In this document: positions 34,504 through 46,116 of the stretch, piece after piece
Numbering within the stretch: the first letter of the stretch is position 1
How the letters are laid out: every line of letters starts with the position of its first letter
Assembly: GCA_036925085.1 (NCBI GenBank)
Contig: JAUPFP010000018.1
Coordinates: 1,751,001-1,815,000, forward strand
Length of the DNA: 64,000 nucleotides
Direction: 5' to 3'
Origin: Brachycybe producta
Lineage: Eukaryota > Arthropoda > Diplopoda > Playtdesmida > Andrognathidae
Made by a program: the position numbers and the translations under genes
The notes under the pieces: model-generated
Database searches by the model: none
Told to the model about the DNA's origin: nothing
Seen by the model: only the letters and a program-made list of their open reading frames with translations

Positions 34504-34688
34504 AGGCATCTGTAGACAGCTTCAGAATTTATTTGGCCCCACCCTTTTATGAGCGTCATCAATTTTTTATTGGTTTGTTACTGGGTCTGATGTCACATGC
34601 CCCGCCCTTTTTATTTCTAATTGGTTGATATTTGATCTGACTTTCATAAAAGGGCGGAGACCAATTCTGAAGCTGTCTACAAATGCCT
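34504..34688. mobile_element. Foldback MITE (AGGCATCTGTAGACAGC ends)
   Basis: Left 'ctgtagacagcttcagaatt' and right 'aattctgaagctgtctacaa' are inverted. The inner 'cgccctttt' and 'aaaagggcgg' motifs recall the element at 33.7 kb, so they may be one superfamily. Confidence 0.8.
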
Positions 34689-35224
34689 GTGTAAAGTCTG
34701 CTCAATGACATCCTATGATATTGTTGGCTGGCATAAGTAAAACGTCTATTGTCCACCACATATTGACATACCTGTCTCATCCTAAAAATAAGATGTTGGC
34801 CATCATTGAGATTTCAGATTGTCATTTTTTCGGGAAAAAAAGGGTTAATAATAAAATAATTCAAAAACCATTTTGTTTAAATTGTTGAAAATATTTGTTA
34901 TTACCTCTTTTCTATCAGACTAAATGATACACTCCTAAATTATATGATAATCCCAATGACATCACAAGCTTCTTCTTAAGAGGAAGAAGGTATATATCGG
35001 AAATTCGATATAACATAAAAAATTTAAACTTAAGGGCATTTTCTTTTACATTATTACACATTTTAAATTTTACATTTCCTTTGTTTCTTTACATTTACAT
35101 TTTACATGTTGAACCCTCTTTTGTTTAGAACTTTGAAGGTCGTTGGGCAAAACCCCATATGATGCCCACAGTTTGGGTTTATTTGACATAAATATACTAC
35201 AAAACTTAAAACTCGAATTACCCA

Positions 35225-35465
35225 TAATACGTTAAATGCATTTAAATAATAAACGTGTTCTACAGAGAACTGCTAAGGAATATTAGAGTTAATATTTAAA
35301 TATATTCACTTTATATTCCAGTATAACGAGTTCGTTTAACAAAATATTGATTTAGTATTTCAATCAGATATTAAACATTGAAGTAAATTTTATTTTCTGG
35401 TTCGTGTTCATAACTGGACTAACTAAACACAATTAATGTGAATGCATTTAGCTCTAAAGTATTAA
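35225..35465. repeat. R-2 copy, diverged
   Basis: Has 'ttaaatgcatttaaataata', 'cgtgttctacagag' and 'aaaatattgatttagtattt', then decays. Confidence 0.6.
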
Positions 35466-35867
35466 AACTACATAATAACATCTAGGATGAAATACACTGT
35501 AAGTGACATACAATTACATCAATGACTCGGCCCCTACTTTAAAAATAAGTTGTTGTTTTTTTTTTACGTTTTTTAGCTTTTTTACGTTTTCACTGTATTT
35601 CTAAAATCTCCAAGGGTGTGATTAGGAAATGTCAACGTGGCATTATAGTTGGATAAGCTGGGGTTACATTCCTCATCAAAATAAAGTGTAGTGCAGGGAG
35701 AGAAAAATTATTTATAGGCCACACTGTGTAAGGAACCCCAAAAATGTCTAGAACGCCACGCAAGATTTCACTTGGTTTTATTTTCATTTTTGAGTACAAT
35801 AAAATTGTCAATTTCTTTTGGTGTTTTTTGCAATAACTTTCAACGAGCATAGCGAACACATTTCTTT

Positions 35868-36157
35868 TCAATGGTTCGGTGGCTGAGCAAAGTACGCCAC
35901 AGTAACAACTCTTCTCTGTTCATTGTATATCAATGGTTATGTACAATAAATACATTAAGTAACGTCACCGACCTGCATTCGTCTCGCCAGTCTTCATTTA
36001 TTCTCTTCCAGCCAACTATTTTCAAAAGAAATACCAAAGGGAACGACCCCGGCACCATTAGGAGTCAATCATACATTCTCTTGGCGTAAGGCGGTATCCA
36101 TCCGAAACTAAGAGGATCCAGACTTGACCCCCGTAACAGGTGCTCTACACTGTTACA
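35868..36157 (+). repeat. LTR-1 fragment
   Basis: 'caatggttcggtggctgagc', 'ttcgtctcgccagtctt', 'cccggcaccatta' and the terminal 'gctctacactgttaca' align with the 3' half of the solo LTR at 3,040-3,578. The 5' half is missing. Confidence 0.7.
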
Positions 36158-36159
36158 AT

Positions 36160-37675
36160 GCTTTAATTCATGCATGCAAATTCCCGGGAATTGGCCAGGG
36201 ACTTGGGTTGTGGCCATGTTATAAATTGTTAAAAAAAACCGCACGAACTCATAATAATAGACCAACCAATTAAATTAGTGATGAATCTGTTCTGTAATGC
36301 ATGTGTCACATCAAATTTTTAATTACAATTATTTATCGTGAACATTTTTAAGTTACACATTCCACAGGTTGTGACACTTTATAACCACAATTTGTTGAAT
36401 AATGTTATTCCACCTTCAGATAGTCATTTGTGAACAGCAGACGTTTTAGCTGTGCCAACACTCTGTATTTCCTTACGGATCTTGCAGGTTACAGATGCAA
36501 CACCAAAATATTTTTAGTTCACAGATTAGAAAGAAGAAGAAGAAGAAGAAGAAAAAACCTTTACTATTTTTCTTTGAAGAGCCATAAGAGAGACTTAAAA
36601 TTGTTAATACTCGAAAATGGAACTAGTAGGTCTACTCTACTGTTAAAACATGCAATTTAACGCAGCCTCCTCCCAAAAAAAAACTTTTATGACATCATAA
36701 AATTTTCAATGGAAGAAGAAACATTATAATGTACGAGTTACTATATAGAAAGTAAAGAGAGAGAGAGAAAGTGAGAATTTTTTTTTTCTTTCTCAAAACA
36801 CATTTACATGGATCAAGTAGTAGTAGTATAACATTCTATATTTTTAAAGCTGATTATATCCAGAATATGAAATGTTCCTTAATATACATGTGCAGTATGT
36901 AAATTCATTATAAGGCTTTAACCATTTCATCTACGCAAACTAAAAAAATAATATAAACTATAAAAGGATTAAGGTAGAAATTGCCATATATAAAATTGTA
37001 ACTAATATTCTCACGGTTCCAATGGACACCTGTTTATCGTCATCAATACATGAAAAACAACCAAAAATTGCATAATAAAATATGCTATTTATTTTTTAAA
37101 AAAATTGCGCTATTTATAGAATAAATATAATAAAATAAGCTATTTGTATGTAAGAAAACAAGCTTTTTAAATAATAAAATATCCTTTAAATAATGTTTTT
37201 TTTTTCAATTGCAAAATAGGATTTTTTATATTTACATTGTACATTTACAAAATAACCTGCAAATTAAAGCAAACATGCAATTCTTTTTTCTTCAATAAAC
37301 AATTGTTTTTTGTTTTGTTTTTCCTAGTGTGAAATTGAATGAATACTGCAACAATCATTGATCAGGATCAAAATTATAAAAAAAAATATTAATATATTAT
37401 TAATATAATTATACACTATAATTATTAATTATTATAAAAAAATATAAAAAAATTCAATTTTTTTAGAATTAAAATTTAGTTTAAAAAATGATAAAATTAA
37501 TTTAAAATAATAAACTATAAAAATATTTTTTTTAAAATTTATTTTGTATTAAAATATTTTTCTTGGCAGAATAAAGCTTAAAATAAAAATGATGTCTCAG
37601 ATCGGTGACCATCTAGTATCTACCGAGGGCAAAAAGGGCGTTGCAAAACAATAAAGTGTCTATGTACATTAAATA
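36160..37675. other. No gene seen; simple repeats
   Basis: Contains (GAA)n at 36,530-36,553 and very AT-rich text at 37,060-37,560. I see no exon or mobile element end. Confidence 0.45.
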
Positions 37676-37677
37676 TG

Positions 37678-37945
37678 TTTTTTTGTGGTTTTAAAATACA
37701 TGTATAAACCACTTCTCGAACTCTTGGTTATTCTGTCTCGCAGGTGCAAAATGAAGAGAGTTGAATGTGTTTTACAGCTTAAAAACTAGAAGGTTAACTC
37801 AATCACCTAAGGGTATATGTCATTGTTCCTTCAAAATAAGCTTTTTATGCGAGTTTGAAAAATGACATAGCTTTAAAGCAGACGATATTTTTATTTATAA
37901 AAAGTTTCTTTTGAAAGATAGCAACATGACAATACCCTTATTCCC
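37678..37945. repeat. FB-1 copy
   Basis: 'cttggttattctgtctcgca', 'aaaaactagaaggttaactc', 'ttcaaaataagctttttatg' and 'cttttgaaagatagcaacat' in family order. Confidence 0.65.
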
Positions 37946-38367
37946 AGACTATAAACGTGGCATGTATCACATACAGTGTATATCATCTTCCTCATCACGA
38001 TGTATGTTTGTTTATTATATTTTTTTTTGTTCATTGACCACATGTGCGCTTCATGGTTTTTGGAAGTGTCATGTCGATTGTCAAACAGTTTGACAACAGG
38101 TTGTCACATACAGATCACTGGTCAGTGTATGGTCACTTTGGTATAGCTTTTTTTCTGTGGCTCTTGCATCTGTTAAGATTGGTCGACATCTGTTTTATTG
38201 TTGCTTTTTTGTTGGATTTATTTTAATATATGGAGGTCTCTTGTCTACCATATAATAAGAAAGGAGTGTCACATGCAATTATCATCTTTATAAATAGAAA
38301 ACTCTAAATACATTATACTATTATTGCATTGACATTTTACAGACAAAAAATAGTTTTTTGTTTCACG

Positions 38368-38368
<1 letters not shown>

Positions 38369-38398
<30 letters not shown>
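38369..38398. repeat. (ATA)n microsatellite
   Basis: About ten ATA units. Confidence 0.9.
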
Positions 38399-38400
<2 letters not shown>

Positions 38401-38889
38401 TATAATAATGATGATGATAGGTGCTAACAAGGCCACTTGAAGTAAAAGAAACAAGGAAGGAAAAAAAAGTTTTCAAACTATTGTAAAAAAAAATACAGTA
38501 TATTCCGAAATAATTCTGATGCAAAGTAAAGTTTGAAAGCAGCTACTGTGATCATTTAATATGAGTGCCTCAGAGGTAAACTATGTTAAGTCCTAAAACC
38601 TAAACTTTGTGCAGGAGAGACTTATTTTATAGTTTTTTCTCTTCATTGAAGGAAGTACGATTTAACACGGTATACCATCATTATTTAGCAGCCAATGTGT
38701 ACACCTGGGAAATTAACACTGTTTACCACTGATAGAACTTGACAAGCTGATTCACAATATGTAAAAAAATTTTTTTTTTTAAATGGGATTTAACACAGTT
38801 TACCTCTGAAGCACTCATATAGAAACCTGAAGTTTTTTTTTTGCATGAATGCTGTTTAGACATGCCAGAGAGGCTATTAAAGTGCTACT

Positions 38890-39225
38890 TAGTTTTTGAA
38901 GTAACTTTTGGGTTATGAACAAACAACGGATAATTAATTGAACTCTTGTTTACTCTGTATTTCAGAAGCAAACTTGGAAGTGTTTTAAAAACTAGAATAG
39001 TAATAACATTTCCTTGTTGATATTTTTGAAAATAATAGACTTTTTTAAAATTTGACAACAAAAAGAACCTTTTGAAATACATTATATCAAGATAAAAAAG
39101 ACTATTATCAATGTATCATTCTAGTTTCTAAAACACTTAAGTTATTCTTAATGTTACTCTTGAAAGGCAGGGTTATCAAGAGTTCAGGGAGATTTTGCAA
39201 TTTAAATTCAGCTTAAAAGAATTTT
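38890..39225. repeat. FB-1 copy
   Basis: 'gtgttttaaaaactagaata' on the left and 'attctagtttctaaaacact' on the right are the inverted family blocks. The middle is partly lost. Confidence 0.6.
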
Positions 39226-40278
39226 AAAATGTGATTGTAAATAGAATCATTTCTCCTCTCTTCTAATTTTGAAAAAAAAAAAACCTTTTCTGGATATATT
39301 GGAGATAATTCTAGGCTTAAGTTCCTATGAAAGAAAGTATTTCATGAATAATTAAGCCTCGAGTCAAACTCTCAACTTTCAGCTGATAAGCTCATTATAT
39401 TTCAGTGGATTGGGGAGACTATATAATTACTAAGCAGTAATTACATTAGGTATGATGATACCTGGCAATAAAAAAATGTGCTGTTTCATTTCATCATTCA
39501 AAGTTAGAGGAGGAGGAGAAAAACATAACATCAACGTGTACGTTTTTCTTTAGTAACTCATTTTTTTAATGCGTGGTCATTCCTCATTCTACTTACTTTT
39601 ATTTAGTACTGCAACTACAATAATCAGCAAAGATAATCTTATAGACATTGTACAACATTATTGTATTGTACACTGCTGTCAAGTTGAGGCTAGGTTACAA
39701 CGAAGTCCCATTAACCCGTCATGCCCCAAATACTTAAAATTCCAAGAGCAATAGCATCCATCAGCCACTACACTATCTTACAAATTTAAAAAAAAAAATC
39801 CTTCTAAAACACATGGCCATCAAAAGTGGTCAAATCATTTCAAAAACACATAAGAATGCTGGTTTTTTTCTTTCTTGCAGAAAATGCATAATTATCAAAA
39901 AAATCTTCGAAAATGTATTTTTGTGGCATACAGTTTTTTTTTTACAAGTAGACATTACAAATTATGCAAATGAACAAAAAAACAGCAATGAAAAAGAGCT
40001 ATGAGTAATATGCGTTTCAAAAGAAAATGAATTTACTGAAAGTGTTTTAGAAACTAGAAGAGTATACTAATCACTTAGAAGTCTTTTCATGATGATGATG
40101 CTTTTTAAAATAAACTGTTTTATGGTAATTATAAATTCTTCACTATGAATCAAGAGTTAATTGGAAAAAATCTCTTTGATAATCTCCAAAAATAATATTT
40201 TGTTTTTATTAAACTGCTATAAAGGTATTTTTTTTTAAAAAAAATACATCAACATCAAAAACCATCTTAAGCTAGAGT

Positions 40279-40596
40279 AATACCTAGTACACACACCTGA
40301 TAATTTAAATGCATTTAAATAATAAACGTGTTCTACAGAGCCCTCTGTAAAGAGCAAACAAACAATATGTCGTCCAATTCAATTTATTCAGTTAATAATC
40401 TCAAAATATTGAGTAAATACTTAAATATAGTATATAAACTATTGACAAAATATTGATTTAGTATTTCAATTTAAAAATATTAATAATAAAGTCAATTTTT
40501 ATTTGGTGTTCATGTCCTGAACTGGATTCCGTATAATTCACCTAAACACATTTAATTTGAATTCATTTAACTCATGTGTGCATTACAAGGGTATTA
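40279..40596. repeat. R-2 copy, near full length
   Basis: Starts TAATACCTAGTACACACACC and ends GTGCATTACAAGGGTATTA, giving inverted TAATACC termini. The inner text matches 23,644-23,960 closely. Confidence 0.75.
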
Positions 40597-40599
40597 CTC

Positions 40600-42735
40600 T
40601 TCCAGCTCTAAAATACTTTCAAATCTTAAAACTAATTTTCAAAATACATAGTTAACGTAGTTTTAGTGGCCTTTTTGATAAGAATGAAATAAATAACCTT
40701 TAAATTAATTAAAACAACCTTTAAAAGTTATATTTCATCAAATTAGATGTGGGCCTCATTAAACTGGGCTGTGTGTGGACGGAAATTCCCCAAAATATAG
40801 TCAGTCATCTAATTTTTTTTACTCATCCTAAGCAGAATAACTATTTGAATAAATTAATAATTATTTCATTAAAAAAATTGTGTTTACAATATTCTACAAA
40901 ATCTTATAAATCTCCAGTAACCTAATAGTGCCATCAAATGAGCACAAAACCAAATATATGAAATGACAAATCTGACATTAGAATTATTTAAAACTTAATT
41001 TTACAAAAAAATCTTACCCAAGCTCGTCATCATCATCATCATCATCATCACCCAATTTATAATGAACATCCATTTGAGATAATTTTTTTAAAAAAATTAA
41101 TTACTCTAAAGAGCACACATCGAAAATTATATTAAATTTTGTTTGATCAATGTCTATTATATGCAAAACACTCCAGTAAATACTGTATGTATCCACATGA
41201 ATTTACACTACACACAGTAAGAGAGAGAAAGAGAGAGAAGTATGCAGCAACTTTGTGGGTCAACCACCAAGTGCACAATGTTGAATAGCTTTCGGTTGTA
41301 TGTGCGTCGACAGGTGGCCAATACCAAGGCTCAAATTCAAGAAGAAAACGTGGCAATTGAACTTCAATATTGAACCCATTGAAGATAATTGTTACAAAGT
41401 CAAAAAAAAAAAACGCACTCTTGTTCTTTTATTGAAAGGTGGATTTTTTTTTTGTATTGAAACTCCGCTCATAAGAGTTGTATAATTGAAATTAAAGAGT
41501 GACAAGTTTTCTTCATGAAGTTGTGCCTCAAATGTGCCTCGCCCATACAAATGCCACAGCAAGCAGCAGCAACAACAGCAACAACAACAGGAGAATATAA
41601 AATTATAAATAGAATAAAAATCAAAGTTATTTCACCTGCAGCTAAAATACAGGTAACACGAATAAAGGATTTGAGAATACAAATACAGGAAACTATTTTT
41701 CTCTCTCTAGCTCTCTCTCTCTCTCTCTATCTATCTCTTTCACATGTATATTGAATTGAATACCATATACACACAAAATGCAGTTCAACCAAAAAAAAAA
41801 AATGAAAGGAATATGAGACACACTAACTCAAGTGATGCTTGACTGATGATACACAGTGACTTATCAAAATGGAAAACACATTCATGTACATGTGTACAAT
41901 GAAATGGCCTTTCATTTTATATAAATTGTATAACAGTACTTCATATTAGACATCAAGAAGAAGAAAAAAAGGAGGGGAGTAGAAAAAGTAATAGAAACGA
42001 CCAAAAAAAAAACATAAAATTTTACAAAAAAAGAGATTTTCAGATTTGAAGCAAGCAAAGTAAAATTTTAGAAGGAGGAGAAGGAGGAGGCAAAATACAT
42101 GCAATGCATATAAGCAATAAACGCTTGAATAAAGATCATCATCATCATCTCTGCAGATTTCTCGTTTTTATAGTACACAGTACATGTAACTCATGTAAGA
42201 CATTGCTTCAAGAAAGAAGAACCCATTCATTCATTCTTCTCTTTTCAACTATAAAAAGGAGGTGGGAGCCACCATAGAGGCTTTTCTTAACTGTTTTTTA
42301 CTATTTGGAAGCGTTAACTAGATTTGTACAGGGTGTTCTAGGCTTCATTTTGAAAACCCCTAAATTATGAGTGGCCACTCCACAAAATTCTACAGAAGAA
42401 GATTGAAAACAAGTTTAAATTCAACTGCAGTATCAATTCAATTTTATTCAGGACACCTGCAATCAGCTTAAACGCCATGTGGCAGGGAGGATTGCTCTCC
42501 TGTAGTAAGACAAGTGAAACAATTAAAATATTTTATATTAGTATCTTCTTCTTAAATAAAGTTACTTCAAAATTTTGACTCTGAGGTATTTTGACTACAA
42601 AGGTATTCGAAACGACCAGCCATTGTATTTTGTAATTTTTATTTTTATTACTTATAATAAAAATGGCTTCTCATTGATTCTGTTCATCCTCTTCTCGAAT
42701 CTGGATATATAGGCTGTTTTAAAAGAAATGTCGTG
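40600..42735. other. No gene seen; simple repeats
   Basis: Has (ATC)n at 41,029-41,050 and (CT)n at 41,700-41,728. The rest is AT-rich. 42,300-42,720 may be a worn DNA transposon ('gtacagggtgttctaggctt'). Confidence 0.4.
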
Positions 42736-42737
42736 TT

Positions 42738-42941
42738 TTAATTAAAATAATTATTTATAAGCAGATGACAATTAATATTAGAGATTTGTGAGCTTTTGAC
42801 ATCAACCAATATTTTATTACCAACCTTTAGATGACATTTTCTACTTTTCGTTTCTTCTCTGAGCAGTATGACACCTGCACAGAGAAGATCCGAGCTGTAG
42901 AGAGAGCTGGATGGAGACAGATTGTAGTCACTCTTCTGCAT
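42738..42941 (-). other. Open frame of 67 codons next to the LTR element
   Basis: Starts MQKSDYNLSPSSSLYSSDLL and ends 15 bp from the 3' LTR of the retrotransposon. Donor-like sites GCAG/gtgtca and AAAG/gttggt lie inside. Ser-rich and not recognised. It could be an exon of a gene cut by the insertion, or chance. Confidence 0.2.
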
Positions 42942-42955
42942 GGGGGTGTAATCGA

Positions 42956-43472
42956 TGCAGGAGAGTGGCGGCCATCTCTCTCTTCCGGTTGATGCTGATA
43001 TACATCTTCTCCATCGGTATTCCGACTAGAGAAGATGTTGTAGCTGCTGAGAATCGTATAGCTCCTGCCCTATGAAACCTCCGGCCTCTGAAGAGAAGTT
43101 GTTAACATAAAGACATAGAGACAACGCTACTTCTTGTTACAACACTTTTATTCATTCCTTGTAAGAAGTACAGATACAAGGGTGAATAGTAAAATACTAA
43201 CTGGAAATCCTCAGGCCCATGATTTGGAATGTATCGCAAAAACAGGCAAAGGAAAGAACTGAGGAACAAAGAGGAACATGGTCCTTTTATACCTTGGACC
43301 TGTGTACACCTGCGAGGTGTAACCAGGTCCAAGTGACCATGGTCCTTTACGTATCAATCCGCCGCTTGGGCATTAGTCAGAAAGGTGAGTCAGAGAGGAG
43401 GGAGGGACGGTTGAGAGTTGTTTACCCCCCAGGCTATGGTTTTGGCGGGATCACGATTTACAGGGTGTTACA
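42956..43472 (-). repeat. 3' LTR, 517 bp
   Basis: In element orientation it starts TGTAACACCCTGTAAATCG and ends CTCTCCTGCA. A TATA box (TATAAAAGG, near 43,284) and a polyadenylation signal (AATAAAAG, 43,145-43,152) are present. It is the same as the 5' LTR. Confidence 0.92.
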
Positions 43473-43486
43473 TACCCTCCAACTTT
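43473..43486 (-). other. Possible polypurine tract
   Basis: In element orientation AAGTTGGAGGGTA directly precedes the TG of the 3' LTR. It is purine-rich but short. A hairpin, ggagtacg-tcct-cgtactcc at 43,490-43,509, lies just before it. Confidence 0.4.
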
Positions 43487-43876
43487 GCTTGGAGTACGTC
43501 CTCGTACTCCAGCCAAGGGTGGAAGGTTTTCAAGTTACGCAGCGGGGAGACATGGGTGGCTGAGGACTTACCGTGTACAGAGGTGGTTATGGAAAGGCAC
43601 TGGCACTGAAGTGTCAGCGCCCTTAAAAATTGGAAAAGGCTGAAAACATAAAACAAAGATAATTAATGCTCGCTGAGTGGCGAGCCGCTATTGAAATCTA
43701 AAAAGAAAAGAACAGTTGCAACGTATTTTATTTTTTATAAATTTTTCGATAATGCCACCCGGATGGGTGGCAACCACATGAGTACATGTGGCGCGCAGCA
43801 AATCCCTGCTGCGGAGGGTGGGGAGGATCCTGGGTCCATGAACCGTACGGGGGGGGTAATCCCGCCGGACCTGGCC
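43487..43876 (-). other. 3' non-coding part of the LTR element
   Basis: About 390 bp between the novel ORF stop and the polypurine region. On the element strand a strong donor-like site ACACG/gtaagtcc lies near 43,571. No further ORF. Confidence 0.45.
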
Positions 43877-45676
43877 TCATCGGTAGCTGGATGCGGCAGA
43901 CAGCCATTGTCCCTGGTCGTCAGGTAGATCCCGGTGGAAGATATTGAAGATGTCCCGGTCCCCGATAATCTTACGGGAGGACCGCTTGTTGTACAGTGTA
44001 GCCCAAGCGGCGTCCCATAAGACGGCGATTCGGTAGCGAGGATCCGGTTCCGGAATGTAGTGACGACTGGTACGGAACGTCTGTCCAGCTGGCAGTCTAA
44101 AGACGGAGTTGACGAAAGCTCCCAAAAGGGCTTCCGTGGCTTCATCGATGGCATCTCCGGCGAAACTGGTGGTTTCAACAATCCGTCTTCTTGGGAAGAC
44201 GATGGTGATGAGGACACTTGTTAGGCGGGAGAGTCCCACGACATATCGCTCCCGGGGAGGGAGGTCCAGACGGGGAAACCCTTCCTCCAAAGAGAAGTGT
44301 CCTACGTAAAGGGTGTTGGCAGAGCGCACTTCGCGCTGCCAAGTGACCCACCGATTGTTGAGCAACCTCTCGCCGGAGGTGGCTGCACGGAACGGATGAT
44401 CCAGCGGTAACCGCCCCAGAGTAGCCCCGGCATGGGGTACAGTGGGCGGTGCGGCTGGTCGGGCTGGTGTTGGAGCCGCAGGTTCCAAAGAAACTGATGC
44501 GCCCGTGATAGGCCTGGCATGGCGCAAGGCGGACCGGGCCATATCGCGGGCCCGCTGACGTAGTCGCTTCGATGCTGACCTCCTGCTCAGCGCCTCCAGT
44601 GGCTTGGCACTTCCTGGTGCACGGCCCAGTGCTTCCATGGGGTCACCTCCCTGTCGCATGACGTCTTGCAGAAGGTTTGTGATGGCCTTCTGTTTTTTCA
44701 AGAACGCGGCACGCTCTGCGGAAGGTGGCGGCATCAAAGGTGTAGGCGTAGGTTGTCCAGAAGGGCGGCCCGGAGGTGGCGGAGGAGGAGAGCGACGCGG
44801 GACCCGAGTAGGAGGGCCCCGAGTTTCATAGCGATGGTCGCGGTCCAGTTGGACTCGGTGATCCTGTAGATCTTGCCTGACCCTTGGGTCGAAGTTATTA
44901 CGCGGCGGAGGGCCGCGTCCAGAGGAACCACGTTGTTCCTGCTGACTTCTTCCGTCGGGTCGGCGTCGGGGCGAAAGATGGGAACCACGTGGCGAAGAGC
45001 GACGTGGTTGTGGCCGTTGAAGAGAGTCTCGAGAAGAGTGGTGGCCCCTGTAGGACTGTTGAGGCTCCTTGGGGCGAGCCCCAGTGGGAACCTGAACACG
45101 AACAGGTTGGGGAACCACCACTATGGAAGGTAGCTTTGGAGTCGGAGTTGGTGTGGCGGCCTCGCTGCGTGGAGGCGTGGCACATCGGGAGGTTGGTGGT
45201 GACGATAATGGTGTATGAGGAGGAGGTGGCGGAGTGATTGACGGCACCGGGGAGCAGTGTTGGAAAGGCTCTGGTGGTGTTATGGGTGGAGAAGGAGATG
45301 TAGAGAGGCCAGTTGTCAGGGTTGCTGGCGAGTTTGAGGATGGAGATGATGACGTAGCTGACGACGTAACTCGGGCGGCTTCTTGGAGTCGGGCCTCGAT
45401 TCGCAGGAGCTCCTCCTTCGGGAGTTGCGCCGTACACGGTAAGCCCAGCTCGACAAGGCGGGCGCAAACCGCACGGAGGTACGCCAGATTGTCCTCCCCT
45501 TCCTTCTTATCTCTGGCTGCCCGACGAAGAGCAGCCTCCCTCTGCAGCTCCAAGTGGAGGTCTTCGAGGGGGGAGGGCACAGATCCACCTCCCCCACGCT
45601 TCCCTCTTGCTTCAGCTCCACCCGGAATGGGTTGACCAGGCGCGATGCTATCGCGGAATGCCTGGTTAACCCCCAT
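43877..45676 (-). CDS. Novel 599-codon ORF in pol position
   Basis: Unrecognised protein. Residues about 37-102 form a likely coiled coil (LEDLHLELQREAALRRAARD...). Residues 103-320 are Pro/Ser/Thr/Arg-rich and disordered (SPSPPITPPEPF, RRSPPPPPPGRP). Residues 320-390 are basic and helical (RSASKRLRQRARDMARSALR). Residues 430-599 look folded, with hydrophobic strands and helices (RYVVGLSRLTSVLITIVF; IDEATEALLGAFVNSVF; YRIAVLWDAAWATLYN). No RT, RNase H, integrase, envelope signal peptide or membrane segment. The ATG has a strong context (G at -3 and +4). Frame integrity over 1.8 kb in a recent element argues that it is a real gene. Possible roles: second structural protein, RNA-packaging factor or captured host gene. 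None is shown. Confidence 0.72.
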   Translation of the reverse strand: MGVNQAFRDSIAPGQPIPGGAEARGKRGGGGSVPSPLEDLHLELQREAALRRAARDKKEGEDNLAYLRAVCARLVELGLPCTAQLPKEELLRIEARLQEAARVTSSATSSSPSSNSPATLTTGLSTSPSPPITPPEPFQHCSPVPSITPPPPPHTPLSSPPTSRCATPPRSEAATPTPTPKLPSIVVVPQPVRVQVPTGARPKEPQQSYRGHHSSRDSLQRPQPRRSSPRGSHLSPRRRPDGRSQQEQRGSSGRGPPPRNNFDPRVRQDLQDHRVQLDRDHRYETRGPPTRVPRRSPPPPPPGRPSGQPTPTPLMPPPSAERAAFLKKQKAITNLLQDVMRQGGDPMEALGRAPGSAKPLEALSRRSASKRLRQRARDMARSALRHARPITGASVSLEPAAPTPARPAAPPTVPHAGATLGRLPLDHPFRAATSGERLLNNRWVTWQREVRSANTLYVGHFSLEEGFPRLDLPPRERYVVGLSRLTSVLITIVFPRRRIVETTSFAGDAIDEATEALLGAFVNSVFRLPAGQTFRTSRHYIPEPDPRYRIAVLWDAAWATLYNKRSSRKIIGDRDIFNIFHRDLPDDQGQWLSAASSYR

Positions 45677-46116
45677 GCCATGAGGTTGATATCGATGCGG
45701 TCTTCCCGCTCCTCCCAGTAGTGTTTTGATGTCGTGACGTCGAAGGGGACGATGCTGCTTGGAGCAGCAGGCTTCCCTTCGCGCCCGACATTGGCAGGTC
45801 GCTTGAAGCTTGCTTTTAGGCGCTTCTCCCCACGCCGGTGAAAATTCTCCGGTTCGGAGGAGGTGCGGCGCCTATCTATTATGTTTGGCGACTCTCTTCT
45901 TGTTGTGGGCGCACTGGCGGCGCCCGCCTTTTGTAGCTGGCAGGTAGATTGAGAGAGGGGTTCAGCGGTCCCCGCCGTTCCACTCTCCGTCTCATCTTCA
46001 CTGGAAGAGGCAGACATCATTCTGCCTCCTCTCCATGAGCCTCTACCTGGCATATTTCTTAAGAGTTTAAAAGTTCTTACTTTTTCAAAAGTCCCGCTGC
46101 TGGTGATTACTTCCAA
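45316..46116 (-). CDS. Novel ORF unit, upstream frame
   Basis: 266-codon frame. The part before about 45,676 looks coding: an Arg/Gly/Ser start (MPGRGSWRGGRMMSASSSED at an internal Met), then RRTSSEPENFHRRGEKRLKA, then SKHYWEEREDRIDINLMAWG. After that point the overlapping frame (next entry) takes over and this one becomes poor. The switch falls at GCATGGGGGTTAACC, where a -1 slip on the G5 run joins the frames. Alternatively the second frame starts from its own ATG there. No known domain; basic and disordered, possibly RNA-binding. Confidence 0.6.
   Translation of the reverse strand: MEVITSSGTFEKVRTFKLLRNMPGRGSWRGGRMMSASSSEDETESGTAGTAEPLSQSTCQLQKAGAASAPTTRRESPNIIDRRRTSSEPENFHRRGEKRLKASFKRPANVGREGKPAAPSSIVPFDVTTSKHYWEEREDRIDINLMAWGLTRHSAIASRLVNPFRVELKQEGSVGEVDLCPPPSKTSTWSCRGRLLFVGQPEIRRKGRTIWRTSVRFAPALSSWAYRVRRNSRRRSSCESRPDSKKPPELRRQLRHHLHPQTRQQP

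Noticed and set aside
43102..43332. 76-codon frame present in both LTRs (also 50,365-50,595)
   Set aside because: It lies across promoter and polyadenylation signals of the LTR; identity between the copies is due to the LTRs being the same.
44604..45635. Several plus-strand frames of 66-133 codons
   Set aside because: Shadows of the GC-rich novel ORF on the other strand.
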